DNA of 64,000 nucleotides, taken from Sorex araneus (lineage: Eukaryota > Chordata > Mammalia > Eulipotyphla > Soricidae). The notes under the pieces are model-generated. The model was not told the DNA's origin. It saw only the letters and a program-made list of their open reading frames with translations, and ran no database searches. Every line of letters starts with the position of its first letter. Within the stretch, counting starts at the first letter, position 1. This document shows positions 36,501 through 48,814 of the stretch, piece by piece. The DNA lies in assembly GCF_027595985.1 (NCBI RefSeq), contig NC_073305.1, positions 164,437,184-164,501,183 of the forward strand, read 5' to 3'. The position numbers were made by a program, and so were the translations under genes.

Positions 36501-36974
36501 TTCCTTCTTTTATTTTCTTTTTCTTTTAAGCGCTCTGTTGTCACAATATTGTTGCTGATAAGGCATTGTGCATATATATCACTGGCGTATAAAGACACAT
36601 GGTTGGGAACAGCAAATGTCCAAAGGCAGCAGAAACAAAGAGCATGAGAACTGGTCTTCAATAAGAAGTTGGCTTTTTTTTATTAAAAAAAAGAAATAAT
36701 GTAATAAAGTAAAATTTTTATGTAAACAAAGTTTAAAGACCTTCAAAAAATCAAGTTAGGACAGATCTGTTTGGTTTAATTTAGGTGGTGGCCGGTTGCA
36801 AGCAAGGAATTCGAGTTTTTTTGCTTTTTAATTATCATTACCACTCCAATTTCACAAATAGGGAAAAGGAACCTAAAACTTCTAAGCTTTTTCCTTCTTA
36901 TTTTCTCTTGTCTCTGTGCGTATGTGGGCCTCTCTGTCATCTCTATCTCTCTGTCTCTCTCCCTCTCTCTTTTA

Positions 36975-37085
36975 TTTCTTGAGCCACACCGTATAATGCT
37001 CTGGAGACCAGAAGGTGCCAGGGATTGGGCCAGATGTCCTGAGTGCAAAATATGTACTCAACCCACTGGGCTGTCTCCCCAGCCC
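36975..37085 (-). repeat. SOR-type SINE fragment
   Basis: 'cttgagccacaccgtataat' and 'cactgggctgtctccccagc' delimit a shortened reversed copy that directly follows a (CT)n run at about 36933-36971. Confidence 0.6.
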
Positions 37086-38017
37086 TCTATGCTTTTTCTA
37101 ATAGAACTCAATATTTTGTGATCTGATCTCAAAAATATCTATCAAAAATAAGAAAAATATCTAAGTCCAGCCCGGGAGTCCTTTTCAGGAGTCCACATCA
37201 GACTTTAACACAGTACTTAACTGGCCACTTTTGAGACGGATCTGGTCGAATTCATTTAGTTTTTGTCCACAGCACAGATATTTGAAAGTGCTATAAAATA
37301 CTATACCTACAGAATATAATTGCTGGGAACTTGGAAATGGAAAGTGTGATTTCCTTAGAAGCCCTTCAGAAGGAATATAGCAAGACAATAGTAGGAAGAA
37401 CAATTTCACCCAACCATAGATTTGCTAAATTGCTGAAGATCTAGTTTTACATAGTTAATGTGTACTTCCAGCATTTCTGGCAGTGGTGTAGAGAACAGCC
37501 TAAGCTTAAGATGTAAAGACAGGAATTCCAGCCAACTAATGCAACTTGTGGTAGCCCCAGAGTCCCACTGTGTTGCCATGGAAATGGATTAAATGGTCTG
37601 AAACAAAGACTGTTATGTTTTTAGGAAATATCTTTCTGAGGCTGAGAAAATGTTGGGACAGAAAATACTTTTTGTAACTCAGTGAGCTATTCAAAAGCCA
37701 AACAATAGTTTTTTGGACATTGTTTTGTTTTTAATGCTAGAGAGCTGGGAATGGAACTGCTTTCAGTTAGAAAGCCCTTATTTTCTGGAAATAGAATAAG
37801 AGATGCATATATCTTGGAAAGTTTTAGCCAAGTATTTAATGTTGGGGAAGAAGTATAATGATTTCTCTGACAAATTTGTCTCAGTCATTTGAAAGTTAGA
37901 TATATGAAGAAAGGCCCATTTTTTTAAAATGTACTTCCTTCTGATTTAAAAAGAAATTAAATGTAACTATTTTTTCACTGCATTGACTATATATTTTTGG
38001 AGCATAAGATTTATGCT
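37086..38017. other. Gene-free stretch, nothing recognised
   Basis: A weak MIR-like piece may lie around 37470-37560; otherwise AT-rich unique sequence. Confidence 0.35.
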
Positions 38018-38190
38018 AATGAAGGCCAAAGCAATCCAGTGGATAGGGCATTTATTTGCCTTTTATGTGGCTGACGCAGGTTCAATCCCAAAACTCCATA
38101 TGATCCCCTGAGCTCCTCTAGGTGTGATTCCTGAGTATAGAGCCAAGAGTAAGCCTTGAGCATCATCAGGTATGGGCCCCCAAATAATAA
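38018..38190 (+). repeat. SOR-type SINE, diverged
   Basis: 'ggccaaagcaatccagtgga', 'gcaggttcaatcccaaaact', 'gtgattcctgagtatagagc' and 'gagcatcatcaggtatgggc'. Confidence 0.8.
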
Positions 38191-38639
38191 ATTAAACATA
38201 AAATAAGAATTTTTTCTAAAAAAGCTGAAAGAAACACATCACATCAAACCCAGAATTCTGTATCCCATGGGAAAAGCATCCTTCAGAAGCGTAAAGTGAA
38301 GTAGTCATTTCTCCACAAAGGAAATGAGAAATAATTCCCAGGAGACCTTGTCTGCACAGAACTACTAAAGGAGACTCTCCAGACAGCAGGAAATTGCCCC
38401 ATAAGGAAAATTAAGGCATTCGAGAATAAAGGAAAAACAATAGAAAGTAATAGTCAGAATTAAAAAAATAAATGATTCTCCTGAGGTTTTAAAAATTGTG
38501 AAGATTGATATAAAACATTAATGGTGTTTTCACTGTATGTAATATAAAAGTAGCATAAAGGAAGAGTGCAACAGCACCAGTATGATAGCAAAGCTTTTTT
38601 TTTTTTGTTCTTTGTTTCCTAATTTTGCTTTAGTCTCCA

Positions 38640-39115
38640 TGAGTTGCAATGCCCTTTATGATAAAGGTTTCACGCATAAAATGTTCCAACTCTCCAACTG
38701 CTACCAGAGTGCTCATTTCTGTCCACCACTGTTTCAGGCTCCCCGACCCCACACCCAAAATGCTTCCAAACATAGGAAACTCAGCTCTGTAGTCTACTCC
38801 TCAGTTCTGTTGCTTTGACCATTTATTCCTCCCTCACCACCTTCTTTATACCCCAGACATGAGAGAGATCATTCTGCTTCTGCCCCTTCTCCTCCTAGCT
38901 CAGTTAACCTCCAGATATCCCATATGGTAGAAAATTGCATGGTTTTGTCTTTTCTTACATCCCAATACTATTGCATTATGTATATCAACCATAGTTTCTT
39001 TATCCAGTCATCTGTTCTTGAACACTTGGGTTGTTTCCAGATTGGAGCTGTTACGAATTGGGCTGCAATGAACACAGAAACACAAAGGCTAGGGCAGCTT
39101 AGGTTCTTGTAACAA
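38640..39115 (-). repeat. L1 3' region
   Basis: The reversed phrases 'tttatccagtcatctgttct', 'cttgggttgtttccagattg' and 'ggctgcaatgaacacagaaa' are classic L1 3' sequence. Upstream pieces are more diverged. Confidence 0.75.
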
Positions 39116-39200
39116 AACCTAGGAATTGTATGCTCTTCAGCCTCTGCTGAAGAGGTGAACGCATACAGCAACAAAAGCCATGCCAACACATATTCACACA

Positions 39201-39240
39201 TACACACACACACACTCACACACACATACACACACACACC
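39201..39240. repeat. (CA)n microsatellite, imperfect
   Basis: CA repeats with T and TA interruptions. Confidence 0.9.
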
Positions 39241-39579
39241 CAGGCATACTGGAGGGAGGTTTACCCATGTGTTGCCCACAGGCTGAAAAAACGGTCTGGA
39301 TCTGAATGTAGATTCTGGCAGTTAGTAACCATATGGGCAGAGGCAAGCTAACATCTTCCCGTGTCATTTCCTGATGTGTAGTTGAGGAGGATGATACCCC
39401 TCAGAGCAAATGCCATTGTTTCCTTATTTTGCTTTGTATCCTACATCAGTCAGCATGAGCCAAATTGAGTTACTGCCTTCCCTTGGTGTGCTGTAGAAAC
39501 CTATCAAATTGTTAGGTTGCAGATCTAACCCTAAAAAATTTACTCAGGATATAGCGTTGCCTGGTACTTTATGTAGTCG

Positions 39580-40560
39580 ATACTTTTGTGCTCTAACAAT
39601 TGGAAGTTTAGATCCAAGGGCGGGTAGAAACCTCCGTAGCAGAGAGCAGAGAGATTACTGCTGGAGGTGGTGCTGTGTGCCCTCCGACTGGTCTGCTGCT
39701 ATTCTAGCTGGCGGGACACAGGATTTGTGACCACCTTCTCTTCTGTTGTGGTTCTGCCATCCAGGCTTTGTCAGCAGCTTGATCTTGTTTTCTCTCTCTA
39801 CTATGATCCAGTTTTGATCTGTCAGTCCCCAACTTTTTCAGAAGCAGCACCTGGGTACAAAGAGTACCCAGGAACGAGAGTCCTTGTCATGGGTCAGGCC
39901 ACAATCTCGAGAGTGGCCACAGGCAGAGACAGTGAAAATGGTTCTGGAGTCAGCGTTAAAAAAAAAAAAAAGAAGAAGTTTCCTGCTTTACAAGTGGCCT
40001 CAACTCAAGCTCTTCTGCTGAGAAGCAGTGAGAGTGTGTGCAGGACGGCTCAGATGGGTGTTCTGCAGAGGCTAAGATACAGGCAGGGAGCGTGAGCGAG
40101 GCCCAGGTGGAACTCCACAAAAGTCCCTTCCAGCCCGTCCCAGCTGCCCATGCCGGGACACACAGGCAGAGTTGTCGGTGCCCATTGCAAATGGGACGAG
40201 GGCCCCAACTGTAATCATAGCAACCATCTGGTGGTCTCAGATCATAAGCAGCAGGGGAGGTGGTCAGCTCTCCCCTCAGTCCTGGTCCTAAGCTCTGGCT
40301 GGCCAGCTGCCCCTGCCAGGCTGGCATCTCTCTGCTCCCCTCCCCTACCTTGGCTTCAGACCTACTGTCCTGCCACTCTCCGAAAGTAGCCACTGTGAGT
40401 CTTCTTGCTCTGAGACAGCCTTCCTCAAGTCCTGGTGTCCCAGAGGCACACGCTGAGCTAATTTCCAGTTACCCGCCACCTCCCACTGTGTCCACCCTAT
40501 ACCTCCAGCTGTCTAGTCCTTTCTCGGGAGCCATATGTCACTTTGTTATCATTGAGTTGA
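39580..40560. other. GC-rich gene-free stretch, unclassified
   Basis: Noticeably richer in G+C than its surroundings, with an A13 run at 39959-39971 and a 9 bp inverted repeat at 39850-39872. Its texture recalls an L1 5' UTR in reverse, but I cannot match it. Open frames on both strands overlap and show no family. Confidence 0.3.
39850..39872. repeat. 9 bp perfect inverted repeat
   Basis: cctgggtac, loop aaaga, then gtacccagg. Confidence 0.9.
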
Positions 40561-40689
40561 AAATGTGAGATGGAAGAGTTTACAATCTTTAGGATTCCTG
40601 TAGAAGTCGTCCATCCTTTACCCATTCTCCTGGCGATATTCTTTTGTTTTTATATCTTCTCAACTCTGCAATATTCAGAGTGGTATGGA

Positions 40690-41075
40690 TATTTATTCAC
40701 TGTATCACTGTCATCCAGTTGTTCATCGATTTACTTGTGCGGGTACCGGTAACGTCTCTATTACACTCAGCCTTGAGATTTTAGCAGCCTCTCCTTACTC
40801 GTCTTTCCCAACAATTGGAGGCTCTTTCAGGGTGAGAGGAATGAGACCTATCATTACTGTTTTTGGCATATCGAATACACCATGGATAGCTTGCCAGGCT
40901 CTGCTGTACGGGTGGGATACTCTCGGTAGCTTGCTGGGCTCTCTGAGAGGCATGTATATATCTGTTACTGTATTTTGGATACGAATACACCATGGGGAGC
41001 TTGCAAGGCTCTCCCATGTGGGCACTAGACTCTTGGTAGCTTACCAGTTTCTCCAAGAGGGAGAATAAGGCTATT
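40690..41075 (-). repeat. Composite / long SINE-type repeat
   Basis: On the plus strand it shows 'gttcatcgatttacttgtgc', 'gagaggaatgagacctatca', 'ggcatatcgaatacaccatg' and two successive 'agcttgc..ggctct' blocks. It is the reverse of the tail region at 10.8-11.06 kb. The repeated block suggests an internal duplication or two nested copies. Confidence 0.75.
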
Positions 41076-41124
41076 AGATGTCACTCGGCTGCTTTGCAGA
41101 TATTTATTTAGCTAGTTAATTTGT

Positions 41125-41293
41125 TTGTTTTGGGGACCATATTCAGCGATGGTCAGGGATTAGTTACTGCTGGCTCTGTATTCAGGAACTACTCCTGGCA
41201 GTGCTCAGGGGGCCATATGGGATTCTGGGGATTGAACCCAGGTTAGTGTCATACAAAGCAAATGCCTTGTCTGCTTCTACCACTCCAGAGCCA
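41125..41293 (-). repeat. SOR-type SINE, diverged
   Basis: 'gctggctctgtattcaggaa', 'actcctggcagtgctcaggg', 'ggattgaacccaggttagtg' and 'taccactccagagcca'. Confidence 0.85.
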
Positions 41294-41689
41294 GGCGTGG
41301 ATATTTATAGGACATAAGCAATCTGGCAAGTTATATTCCTATCACTATATTTATTAGTGCTTTCTTATACTTGCCCTTCCTTTAAATACCATGTTTCACG
41401 AATAATGTAGAAAGTATATAGGGATTTTAAAATTCTTTTACTTTTAATATTAACACAGCCAGTAGACCTAAATTCTTGCCCATGCAATAAAATAATATGA
41501 TTTTTCCCTCTCCTACTTCATCATATGTAAGGTGAGAATTTGAAACCGCTTATAATTACTTATTATGGACCTCTTGCTTTGCAGGATAATATTGGGTACT
41601 GAGGGGGCTAGAATCTCTCGAGAGGTTCTCAGAAGGTCTGAGGACTCCACCACAGGATAACGGTGGTTCAGCGCACGAGCTGTAGATGC

Positions 41690-41852
41690 AAAGCTGATCG
41701 GGTCCTGAGGTGCTGGGGATACCCAGGCCACCCCAGCAGTGCTGGGGGTCTCCAGGGCTGCACCTGGGGATGCTCGGGAAACCAAGAGATGCTGGGAATT
41801 GAACTTGGGCTAGGCACAAGTCAGGCATGTCCTAATTGTTTCGCTATCTCCC
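41690..41852 (-). repeat. SINE, long-bodied variant fragment
   Basis: 'caccccagcagtgctggggg', 'tctccagggctgcacctggg' and 'gggaattgaacttgggctag' resemble the reverse of the variant body at 45612-45905 ('agccctggagac', 'cactgccagggtgg') rather than the standard SINE. Confidence 0.55.
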
Positions 41853-42176
41853 AATTCTTTTTTTTGAAGATTTAAAAATATTGGAGTGTTGGGGGTGAAG
41901 TCAGTTGGTAAGTTTTCTGATGTCTTGCATTTCTGGTTTGTCAGAAATAACCATAATTTTCAAATTACTATTTTACTCCTCCCTACTCCCTGTTCCCTTT
42001 ATTGCTGCTGGAACTGTTGAATGAGCGGGGATCCCAGACACATCTGCTGCCAGGTCACAGAGCTCACACATTGCTCACAGGGGGTTGCACACCTCTAGTT
42101 GTGGTGTTTGCGCACATGCCCACCAGGAGCTGCCCTTCCTGCCCATTACTCTCACATCTGTTTAGTCCCAGTCCAA

Positions 42177-42415
42177 GGAGCTGGAGCGATAGCACAGAGG
42201 GCAGGGCGTTTTGTCTTGCACACAACCGACCCATCCCTCTCGAGAGCCCAGCAAGCTACCAAGAGTATCCCACCCACACAGTAGAGCCTGACAAGCTCCC
42301 CGTGGCATATTTGATATGCCAAAAACAGTAACAAGTCTCACAATAGAGATGTTACTGGTGCCCGCTTGAGCAAATCAGTGAACAATGGGATGACAGTGCT
42401 ACAGTGCTACAATGC
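42177..42415 (+). repeat. Long SINE variant
   Basis: A SOR head with a short deletion across the B box, then the complete long body ending 'gatgacagtgctacagtgct'. Confidence 0.87.
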
Positions 42416-43382
42416 TTTTTAGTTACTCTGCCCATGGGAGCTGGGGCAGGGTGGGTGGTTGCACGGCTATGTGGCACTTACACATAATCAGTAATGCAGC
42501 CTGAAATCCTTTGCAGATACCAGAGCTCAAAGAGCAGAGCTGTCAGGATCTGTGGACATTGGGGATTTGAAGTGATTAGGCGCTTACAACACAGGGGGTC
42601 TAGCTTCTTAAACTGCAGGTCCTGACCCGTTGGAACCACATAACCAAATTGGGGGGGGTATAAAATCTTTTAAAAAATTAAAAAATTAAAAAAATAATAA
42701 AGACTTTAAAAATAATAAAAAACCTTAATTTTTTTAAAATGTTTTAAAATAAATTTCTTTATGATTTGTTATCAGTGGATGATTGATTTGCCTATCTATT
42801 TTGTAGGTGTAAATAAACAGGGTTGTGTAGAAATGTCTTAGGGGAAAAGGATACTGTGAATGGAAATCAATTTAAGCAGCCCTAGGTTGCTTGGTGTTTC
42901 CTTGGAGCAGTGTTTGAAACTGTCATCTTTCCAGGAAGAATGCCCTTAGTTCCCTTCTCACCCACAGTACCGGGCCAGGAAATAGTCTAGGGACACAGCG
43001 AGGAGAAAGCACCATTGCCAATACACTCTGTGTTTTGGATGTTAGGAAGATGTCATCACTAAGTGAGTCTGATACTGTCCTGCTAGCGGTCTATGAAGGG
43101 GTGAGGGGAGCAGAGTGCTGAGACCCACTCTTTTTTCCATAGCAAGTGACCCGGTTACTGGGTGGGAAACAGCTGCTCTCAGATCTGTCTATTCTCTGGA
43201 ATCTATTTCAAATGATACTCCAGTTTTAAACCCTACCCTGAGACCTGTGTGGCCACATTCCAAAAGACACTCAGCCAGTCGGAGCAGCAAACATTGATTT
43301 AAAATTGCTTTGAGAATTTCCAACCTTTGATTTGTGCTCCTGGCCCGTTTTCCCAGGCCTTGGATACTAGTTTTAAAATGCA
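42416..43382. other. Gene-free stretch with A-rich tract
   Basis: Around 42600-42850, 'cttaaactgcaggtcctgac' followed by a simple A/T tract and '...aatttaagcagcc' may be a decayed DNA transposon. No exon is seen. Confidence 0.3.
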
Positions 43383-43875
43383 ATTTTTTTAAATTTTATT
43401 TATTTTTTTAATTAGTGAGTCACCATGAGGGTGCAGTTACAAATTCACCCATCATCATGCTTGTGTTTCCCTCATACAATGTTCGAGAACCCATCTCTCC
43501 ACCAGTGTCCATTCTCTACCACCAGTGAACCCAGTATCCCTCCCACCCTCCAATCCCGTCCCCCCTCCATCCCACCCCACCTCTGTGGCAGGGTATTCCA
43601 TTTTGTTCTCTCTCTCCTTTTGGGTGTTGTGGTTTGCGATAGAGGTATTGAGTGGCCATCGTGTTCAGTCTCTAGTCTACTTTCAGCACGCATCTCCCTT
43701 CCCTCTCCAGATCTCCAACCACATTTTACTAGGTGTCCCCTTCTCTATCCGGGCTGCCTTTCCCCCAGTATGTGAGGCCAGCTTCCAAGCCACGGAGCCA
43801 ACCTCCTTGTATTATATACTGCTATTCTTGGGTGTTAGTCTCCTATTCTGTTATTTTATATTCCACAGATGAGTG
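43383..43875 (-). repeat. L1 3' end
   Basis: 'tagtgagtcaccatgagggt', 'atctctccaccagtgtccat', 'cctctgtggcagggtattcc' and 'ttcttgggtgttagtctcct' are the reversed L1 3' UTR, parallel to 31505-32049 read backwards. It is the longest clean 3' UTR copy in this part of the window. Confidence 0.85.
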
Positions 43876-44059
43876 CAATTGGAGAATTGTAAAGCACAAA
43901 GAAAAGGTCAAAGGTAAACTCAGGGATTCAGTATGCTTTTTAGAGCACTACAAGTTTCTCTGAGAAGAGGAAATGGGGTCATTCACTGGTGAAGCCTAAA
44001 GCATTTAGGATTAAATCCATACCTGAGGATATGTCTCTGGGCTCTCAATTCTCCGTTAG

Positions 44060-44710
44060 CCTGAAACTCTATTTATTACAGTACCAGACTAACTTGATAC
44101 CGTAGCTTTATAGTATAATTTAAAGTTGGAAAAATAAAAGCCTCTTACCTTATTTTTCCCCTAAGATTATTTTGGAAAGGCTAAAGAAATAGTACAGCAC
44201 TTGCCTTACACATAATTGGCTGTAGTTTGACCCCTAGCACCCCATATAGTCCCCAAAGCCCTGCCAGGAATGATGCCTGGGCACACAGCCAGGAGTAATC
44301 CCTGAGCACTGCTGAGCTTGGCACCCAAACAAAAAGGAACAAAAGGATCATTTTAGCTATTAGGAATTTATTATTATCTATAATATTTTAAGCAGCATTT
44401 GGTCTATGTCTCTAAAAGATGTCATGGGTATTTTTATATGAACTGTGTTAGATCTGTGTAGTGCTTTGTATAGGATGGTCATTTTTTGCAATCTTAATCC
44501 TTCCAATATATGAACAGGGGATTTTTCCCATCTTATTATGACTTAAAGATTTCTTCGTATAAGCCTTTCTCTTTTTTTGTTAAGCTGATTCTCATAAACT
44601 TGTTCTTTGAGGCACAATTGTTAATGTCATTGTTTTTATTTCTCTGTTCTACTTCATTGTTTGCATACAGAAATGCCATAGACTTTTGCATATTGATGTG
44701 GTACACTCAT
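44060..44710 (-). repeat. L1 ORF2 fragment interrupted by a SINE
   Basis: 'accagactaacttgatacc', then after the SINE 'ttagctattaggaatttatt', 'caatcttaatccttccaata' and 'gaacaggggatttttcccat' are reversed L1 ORF2 words. Many stops; non-functional. Confidence 0.65.
44172..44342 (+). repeat. SOR-type SINE inside L1
   Basis: 'aggctaaagaaatagtacag', 'gtagtttgacccctagcacc' and 'gccaggagtaatccctgagc'. The flanks 'gattatttt' and 'gatcatttt' fit a diverged target-site duplication. Confidence 0.75.
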
Positions 44711-44916
44711 TGACTCAAGTGAAGTCAAGATCTAGTGAAGCAGAGTACCTCAGTCCTTTTTTTCATTCACATTTCTCATTCACATTATTTTATTACCTGT
44801 ATACATACTTGCACAGATATGGATGCATATGAAATATATGAAATGAAAAATGCTTTGCTAAGAAAATCAATAATAAATTCCTGGTTTGAGATCTTCATTC
44901 CTTAGTAGGAATTTAA

Positions 44917-44948
<32 letters not shown>

Positions 44949-45129
44949 GTGTGTTTGTGTGTGCATGCATGTGCGTGTGCGCCAAGTTAGTTGACTTATA
45001 GAAATATTCATGTCTTGTAGTTTTAGCATGTAGTTGCAAAACACTAACAGGTTTTAAAATATGTCACTAAAATCTCAAATGGTAAGACCTAAAATAATAT
45101 AATCATGTAACCATTATAAAATCACTGAG
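44711..45129. other. Gene-free stretch with (TG)n-type repeat
   Basis: An imperfect (TG)/(GTAT) array at about 44918-44978; nothing else is recognised. Confidence 0.5.
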
Positions 45130-45305
45130 TTTGGTTTTTTTTGGGGGGTCATTGGAGGCCATGGTTTGTGGAACTCAGGGTTACTCAGGGAAGCGTTCCC
45201 AGGGGTTCCTTCCAAAGAATTACAGGGGACCAGGTATGCAGGGCATCAAATCCAGGCCTCCTACTAGTAGAGCATGTGCCCAACCCTTTGAGCTACCTCC
45301 CTGTA
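45130..45305 (-). repeat. SOR-type SINE, strongly diverged
   Basis: A T/G-rich start, 'gtggaactcagggttactca', 'gcatcaaatccaggcctcct' and 'ctttgagctacctcc' keep the reversed order. Confidence 0.55.
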
Positions 45306-45311
45306 CAAAAC

Positions 45312-45470
45312 TTAATTTTATTTGGGGTCAGAAGGGCTGGGCCATACCCAGCAGTACTCAGGTCTATTCCTAGCAGTTCTCAGGGAGCCATAGATGGGGC
45401 CACAAATTGACCTGAAGTTGGTCGTGCACAAAGCAAGTACCTTACTCCTGTATTTTCTCTCTAGTCCCCA
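45312..45470 (-). repeat. SOR-type SINE, diverged
   Basis: 'gctgggccatacccagcagt', 'tctattcctagcagttctca' and 'ttactcctgtattttctctc', directly after another reversed copy. Confidence 0.6.
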
Positions 45471-45611
45471 ATGTTTTATTGGCATCGCAAACCACTTTAT
45501 GAGTTATAAAATACTTTACTACTGATATATGGTTATAAGTTTGGTTATATTATTACTAGAAGATTAAGTGTTTTTTGAAAGATTTAAAACAGTATTTCTT
45601 TTTAAATTGCT

Positions 45612-45905
45612 GGGATCCTGAAAATAGTACATCAGTTAGGACATGTTCCTAACAGGTGTCTGACCCAGGTTCATCCTAGCACCACATGGTCCCCTGAATA
45701 TCTCAGGGTGCAACCCTGGAAGTCCCTGAGCACCATCAGGTGTGGCCCTGGAGATCTCTAAGCACTGCCAGGGTGGCCCAGGTATAACCAGCCCTGCAGA
45801 GCCTGAACTACATCACATCCTCAGACCCTTGCATTGAATGGGACCAGCCCAGGTGGCCAAGAATCCCTGATGGAGTTCCCCGAGGTGCCAAATAAAGAAA
45901 ACCCT
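45612..45905 (+). repeat. Second long-bodied SINE variant
   Basis: A tRNA-like head with 'tgacccaggttcatcctagc' is followed by a body unlike SOR: 'accatcaggtgtggccctgg', 'gcactgccagggtggcccag', 'ctacatcacatcctcagacc' and 'cttgcattgaatgggacca'. The same body occurs at 56088-56375. Confidence 0.75.
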
Positions 45906-46669
45906 TAAAAGTACTATGAGTTGTTCAAGCATTTTACCAGCTGGATTTGGCAACTCGAAAGGAACATGGGCCCTGTCTCCTTCACTTGAGTTTATAATTT
46001 AAGTTGAGGAACAACCTGTACTGGAACATACAATGGAAACGTACCATTCAATAGTATTTGTGGCTGTGTGCCCTGTGGAGAGATGGTGAGCCTTCACCGC
46101 AGGAAAGCTTAAAGGAGAGTTATGAGGCGGGCAGGGTAAATTGTGTAACAACTGCAGACTCAGTGACTTCAAACAACAGTTGTTCATAGGCACAAAGATC
46201 TTTATCCCTGAATTCTGTTCCAACCCTGCCCATGTAAGTTCTCCCCAGATGAAACCAGATAGCCAGCCCTTAAGGAGTTCAGGGAAGAAAGATCTCTTCC
46301 AGGATCATCTCATTGCTGGCAAAATCCAGTTCCTTGAGTTCAACTTTCTCAGCCAGACTCTCACTGTTCCTCGGCCCCTTCCCTGATCAGTGCCAGCTGC
46401 TACAGCTCATCGTGTCCTTCTCACACTCCCTATTTCTCTAGCTTCCTCTCCTGCAGCCCACTGGAGAGATTCTACTTGTAATAGACTCACAATTGGAGTG
46501 CGCCCCCACATTATTCTCCTCTGCCCTGGAGTTGCACAACCCCATCACTGCAGTGACTGCATTCATGGTTGTCATGCACATAGAGTGAGGGTTATTAGGG
46601 GCCACTTTTACATGGATGAAAATAATCTACCTGAGAAGCAATTTAAAGCAAAGCTTATTATAGATTATT
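45906..46669. other. Gene-free stretch
   Basis: Around 46140-46190, 'cagactcagtgacttcaaac' resembles an old interspersed repeat; the rest is unrecognised. Confidence 0.3.
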
Positions 46670-46842
46670 TAGGGCCAGTGAGATTGCTCAATGGACGGAG
46701 TGCACACGTTACACGCAGGAGGCCCAAGTTCAATCCCTTGTACCCACCTTATGGTCCCCTGGAAAATGATCCCTGAGCACAGATCTGGGAATAGTCCCTG
46801 AACACAGCCAGGTATAGCCTCAAAACAACAACAACAACAAAA
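46670..46842 (+). repeat. SOR-type SINE, old
   Basis: 'gggccagtgagattgctcaa', 'caagttcaatcccttgtacc' and 'gatccctgagcacagatctg', with an (AAC)n tail. Confidence 0.72.
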
Positions 46843-47702
46843 TGGAAATGAATTAGAGAACATTTAGAATCTAGACTTCCGGAATACCTTAAGATTTCTC
46901 TGCATCCTAGTCCCAACCTTCAGAGGTTTGGTTTTAATTTCTATAGCTTGACTTAAAGCAGCTCTGTTCAAGAAAGGGTTCAATAACTGTTTTGCACAGA
47001 GGGTTTACAATCTATTTTCTAACTCTCTTCATTAAAGATAAGAGACTAGATAAAGCTCATTGTATACTTTAGACATTCTTCCTTTTTTTGTGACCAGATC
47101 TGATTTGCTTTGTGGAGGGGGAGGAGGTGAGAAATAAGACCACTAAATATTTTAGACTAGATCATATCTCTATAGAACTATTGGCTCAAGTTGTGTCTGG
47201 TGATGCACTGAAGTCTCCCTATCCAGGGACTCTGAGAAGTAACCTAGACTTTATCTTTTGTACTGAATCATATAACTTCGGAAATGACATCATGTCTCAC
47301 TGGAATTCCTTTCCCCTTGTTGAGAAAACTGCAGTTAACTAACAGAGCCACAAATACAAATAATCTTAGGCTTAAAGCACTTTCTCCTGACATATCAGGG
47401 GAACTGGGGCAGCCATGCTGGAGATGATTCCAAAGGGTTTTCTGGTTAACGGCATAAGTTTGCCTCTATATAGAAAATATTTAAACCCAGTCGACACAGA
47501 GTATAAATTTTGTTGATGACAAAAAAATTAATGTGACACTCAATAAAACTATCACCAAACATATAAAATATGTGGTATAACAATAGGAGTAGAGGCCAAA
47601 ACCATCTGTATACATATTTTGTATACATATTTTAATATTTCATATCAAAGCACAAATGATGAAAGGAAACATGTTCTAATGGTTTTATCTTGACTAATAT
47701 TC
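46843..47702. other. Gene-free stretch, nothing recognised
   Basis: AT-rich unique sequence, open frames below 80 codons. Confidence 0.35.
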
Positions 47703-47958
47703 TTTCTGGAGCAATAGCACAGTGGGTAGGGCATTGGCCTTGCACACGGCAGGCCCAGGTTCAATTCCTCCATCCCTCTCAGAGAGCCCAGCTCAAGCTA
47801 CTGAGAGTATCCCGCCCACACAGCAGAGCCTGGCAAGCTACCCGTGGCGTATTTGATATGCCCAAAACAGTAGCAACAAGTCTCACAATGGAGACATTAC
47901 TGGTGCCTGCTAGAGCAAATCGATGAACAAAGAGACGACAGTGCTACAGTGCAATATT
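47703..47958 (+). repeat. Long SINE variant, near full length
   Basis: The head 'ggagcaatagcacagtgggt', 'caggttcaattcctccatcc', 'agagcctggcaagctacccg', 'caagtctcacaatggagaca' and the terminal 'gacgacagtgctacagtgca' make this one of the cleanest copies of the variant. Confidence 0.9.
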
Positions 47959-48814
47959 CTTTCATAAGAATCTAGAATAACAGGTTTTGAATTTGAAAGC
48001 AAAGGGAAGTTGACACCCAACCCTTTCTTTTCCCTTCTTTCCCCACCTGTGCTCCTTCCTGTCCTGACAGGACCACATGCACCCCAGTGAGCACATGCCC
48101 TCCCACAGGCTAAGTGCTGGACAAACCTCCTGTGAACAGCTTGTGGGTTGGGTTGAGGCAAGAATTTATTGACCAGCTGTGCATTAGGACTTTGAGGGAA
48201 TGTAACCCTGCTTGGGTTGATGATACTGGGAATGTGTGGGACACTAGTACCCAGAATGAGATTCAGAAAGAGCAGAGAAGAGGTCTGGACGATCATGTCC
48301 CCTTGACCATATGGAATCCTTGTTCCACAGGAAAGACATAGGTAATGGCCCATGGAGGGACCACACGGGACCTAGATCTGCAACTGCTAGACAGAACTTG
48401 TCCCTTAGACCGGACATCTAGGCCTTGTTCCTCCCATAGACATGATGGGAATATGGGGCCATGGACTTTGGAGCCCCATCACGCTCTTGAGACCGAGTCC
48501 TGGGAAAGGCTGGTCACCCCGTGTCTGTTTGCATCTCCCCGCTTCTCTCTCTCTCCTCAAGCCTGAAGAGCTTATTTCAGGAGGTCTGTTCTGCCATGAT
48601 TACTTAGTCACATCTTTTTTTCCTGCTGCATTTGTTGTTGTTGTTGTCTGTCATTATTGCTATGTAGGGTTTGGAGGCAGTGATCACACACTTGCCACAG
48701 CTCCTGAAATCACAACGGCAGTGCCACCAGGATCTCCCTCTATGGCTGTCACTTTTCCAGGAGGAAAAAATTATGAGAAATCCTTGGTTTAATTTTCAGA
48801 TGTAGTGGAGAAGG
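47959..48814. other. Gene-free stretch, nothing recognised
   Basis: Moderate GC, with overlapping open frames on both strands at 47910-48790 and no known family. No splice-bounded exon could be argued. Confidence 0.35.

Noticed and set aside
43472-43872. Open frames of over 100 codons at 43.4-43.9 kb
   Set aside because: They lie in a reversed L1 3' UTR, which is non-coding.
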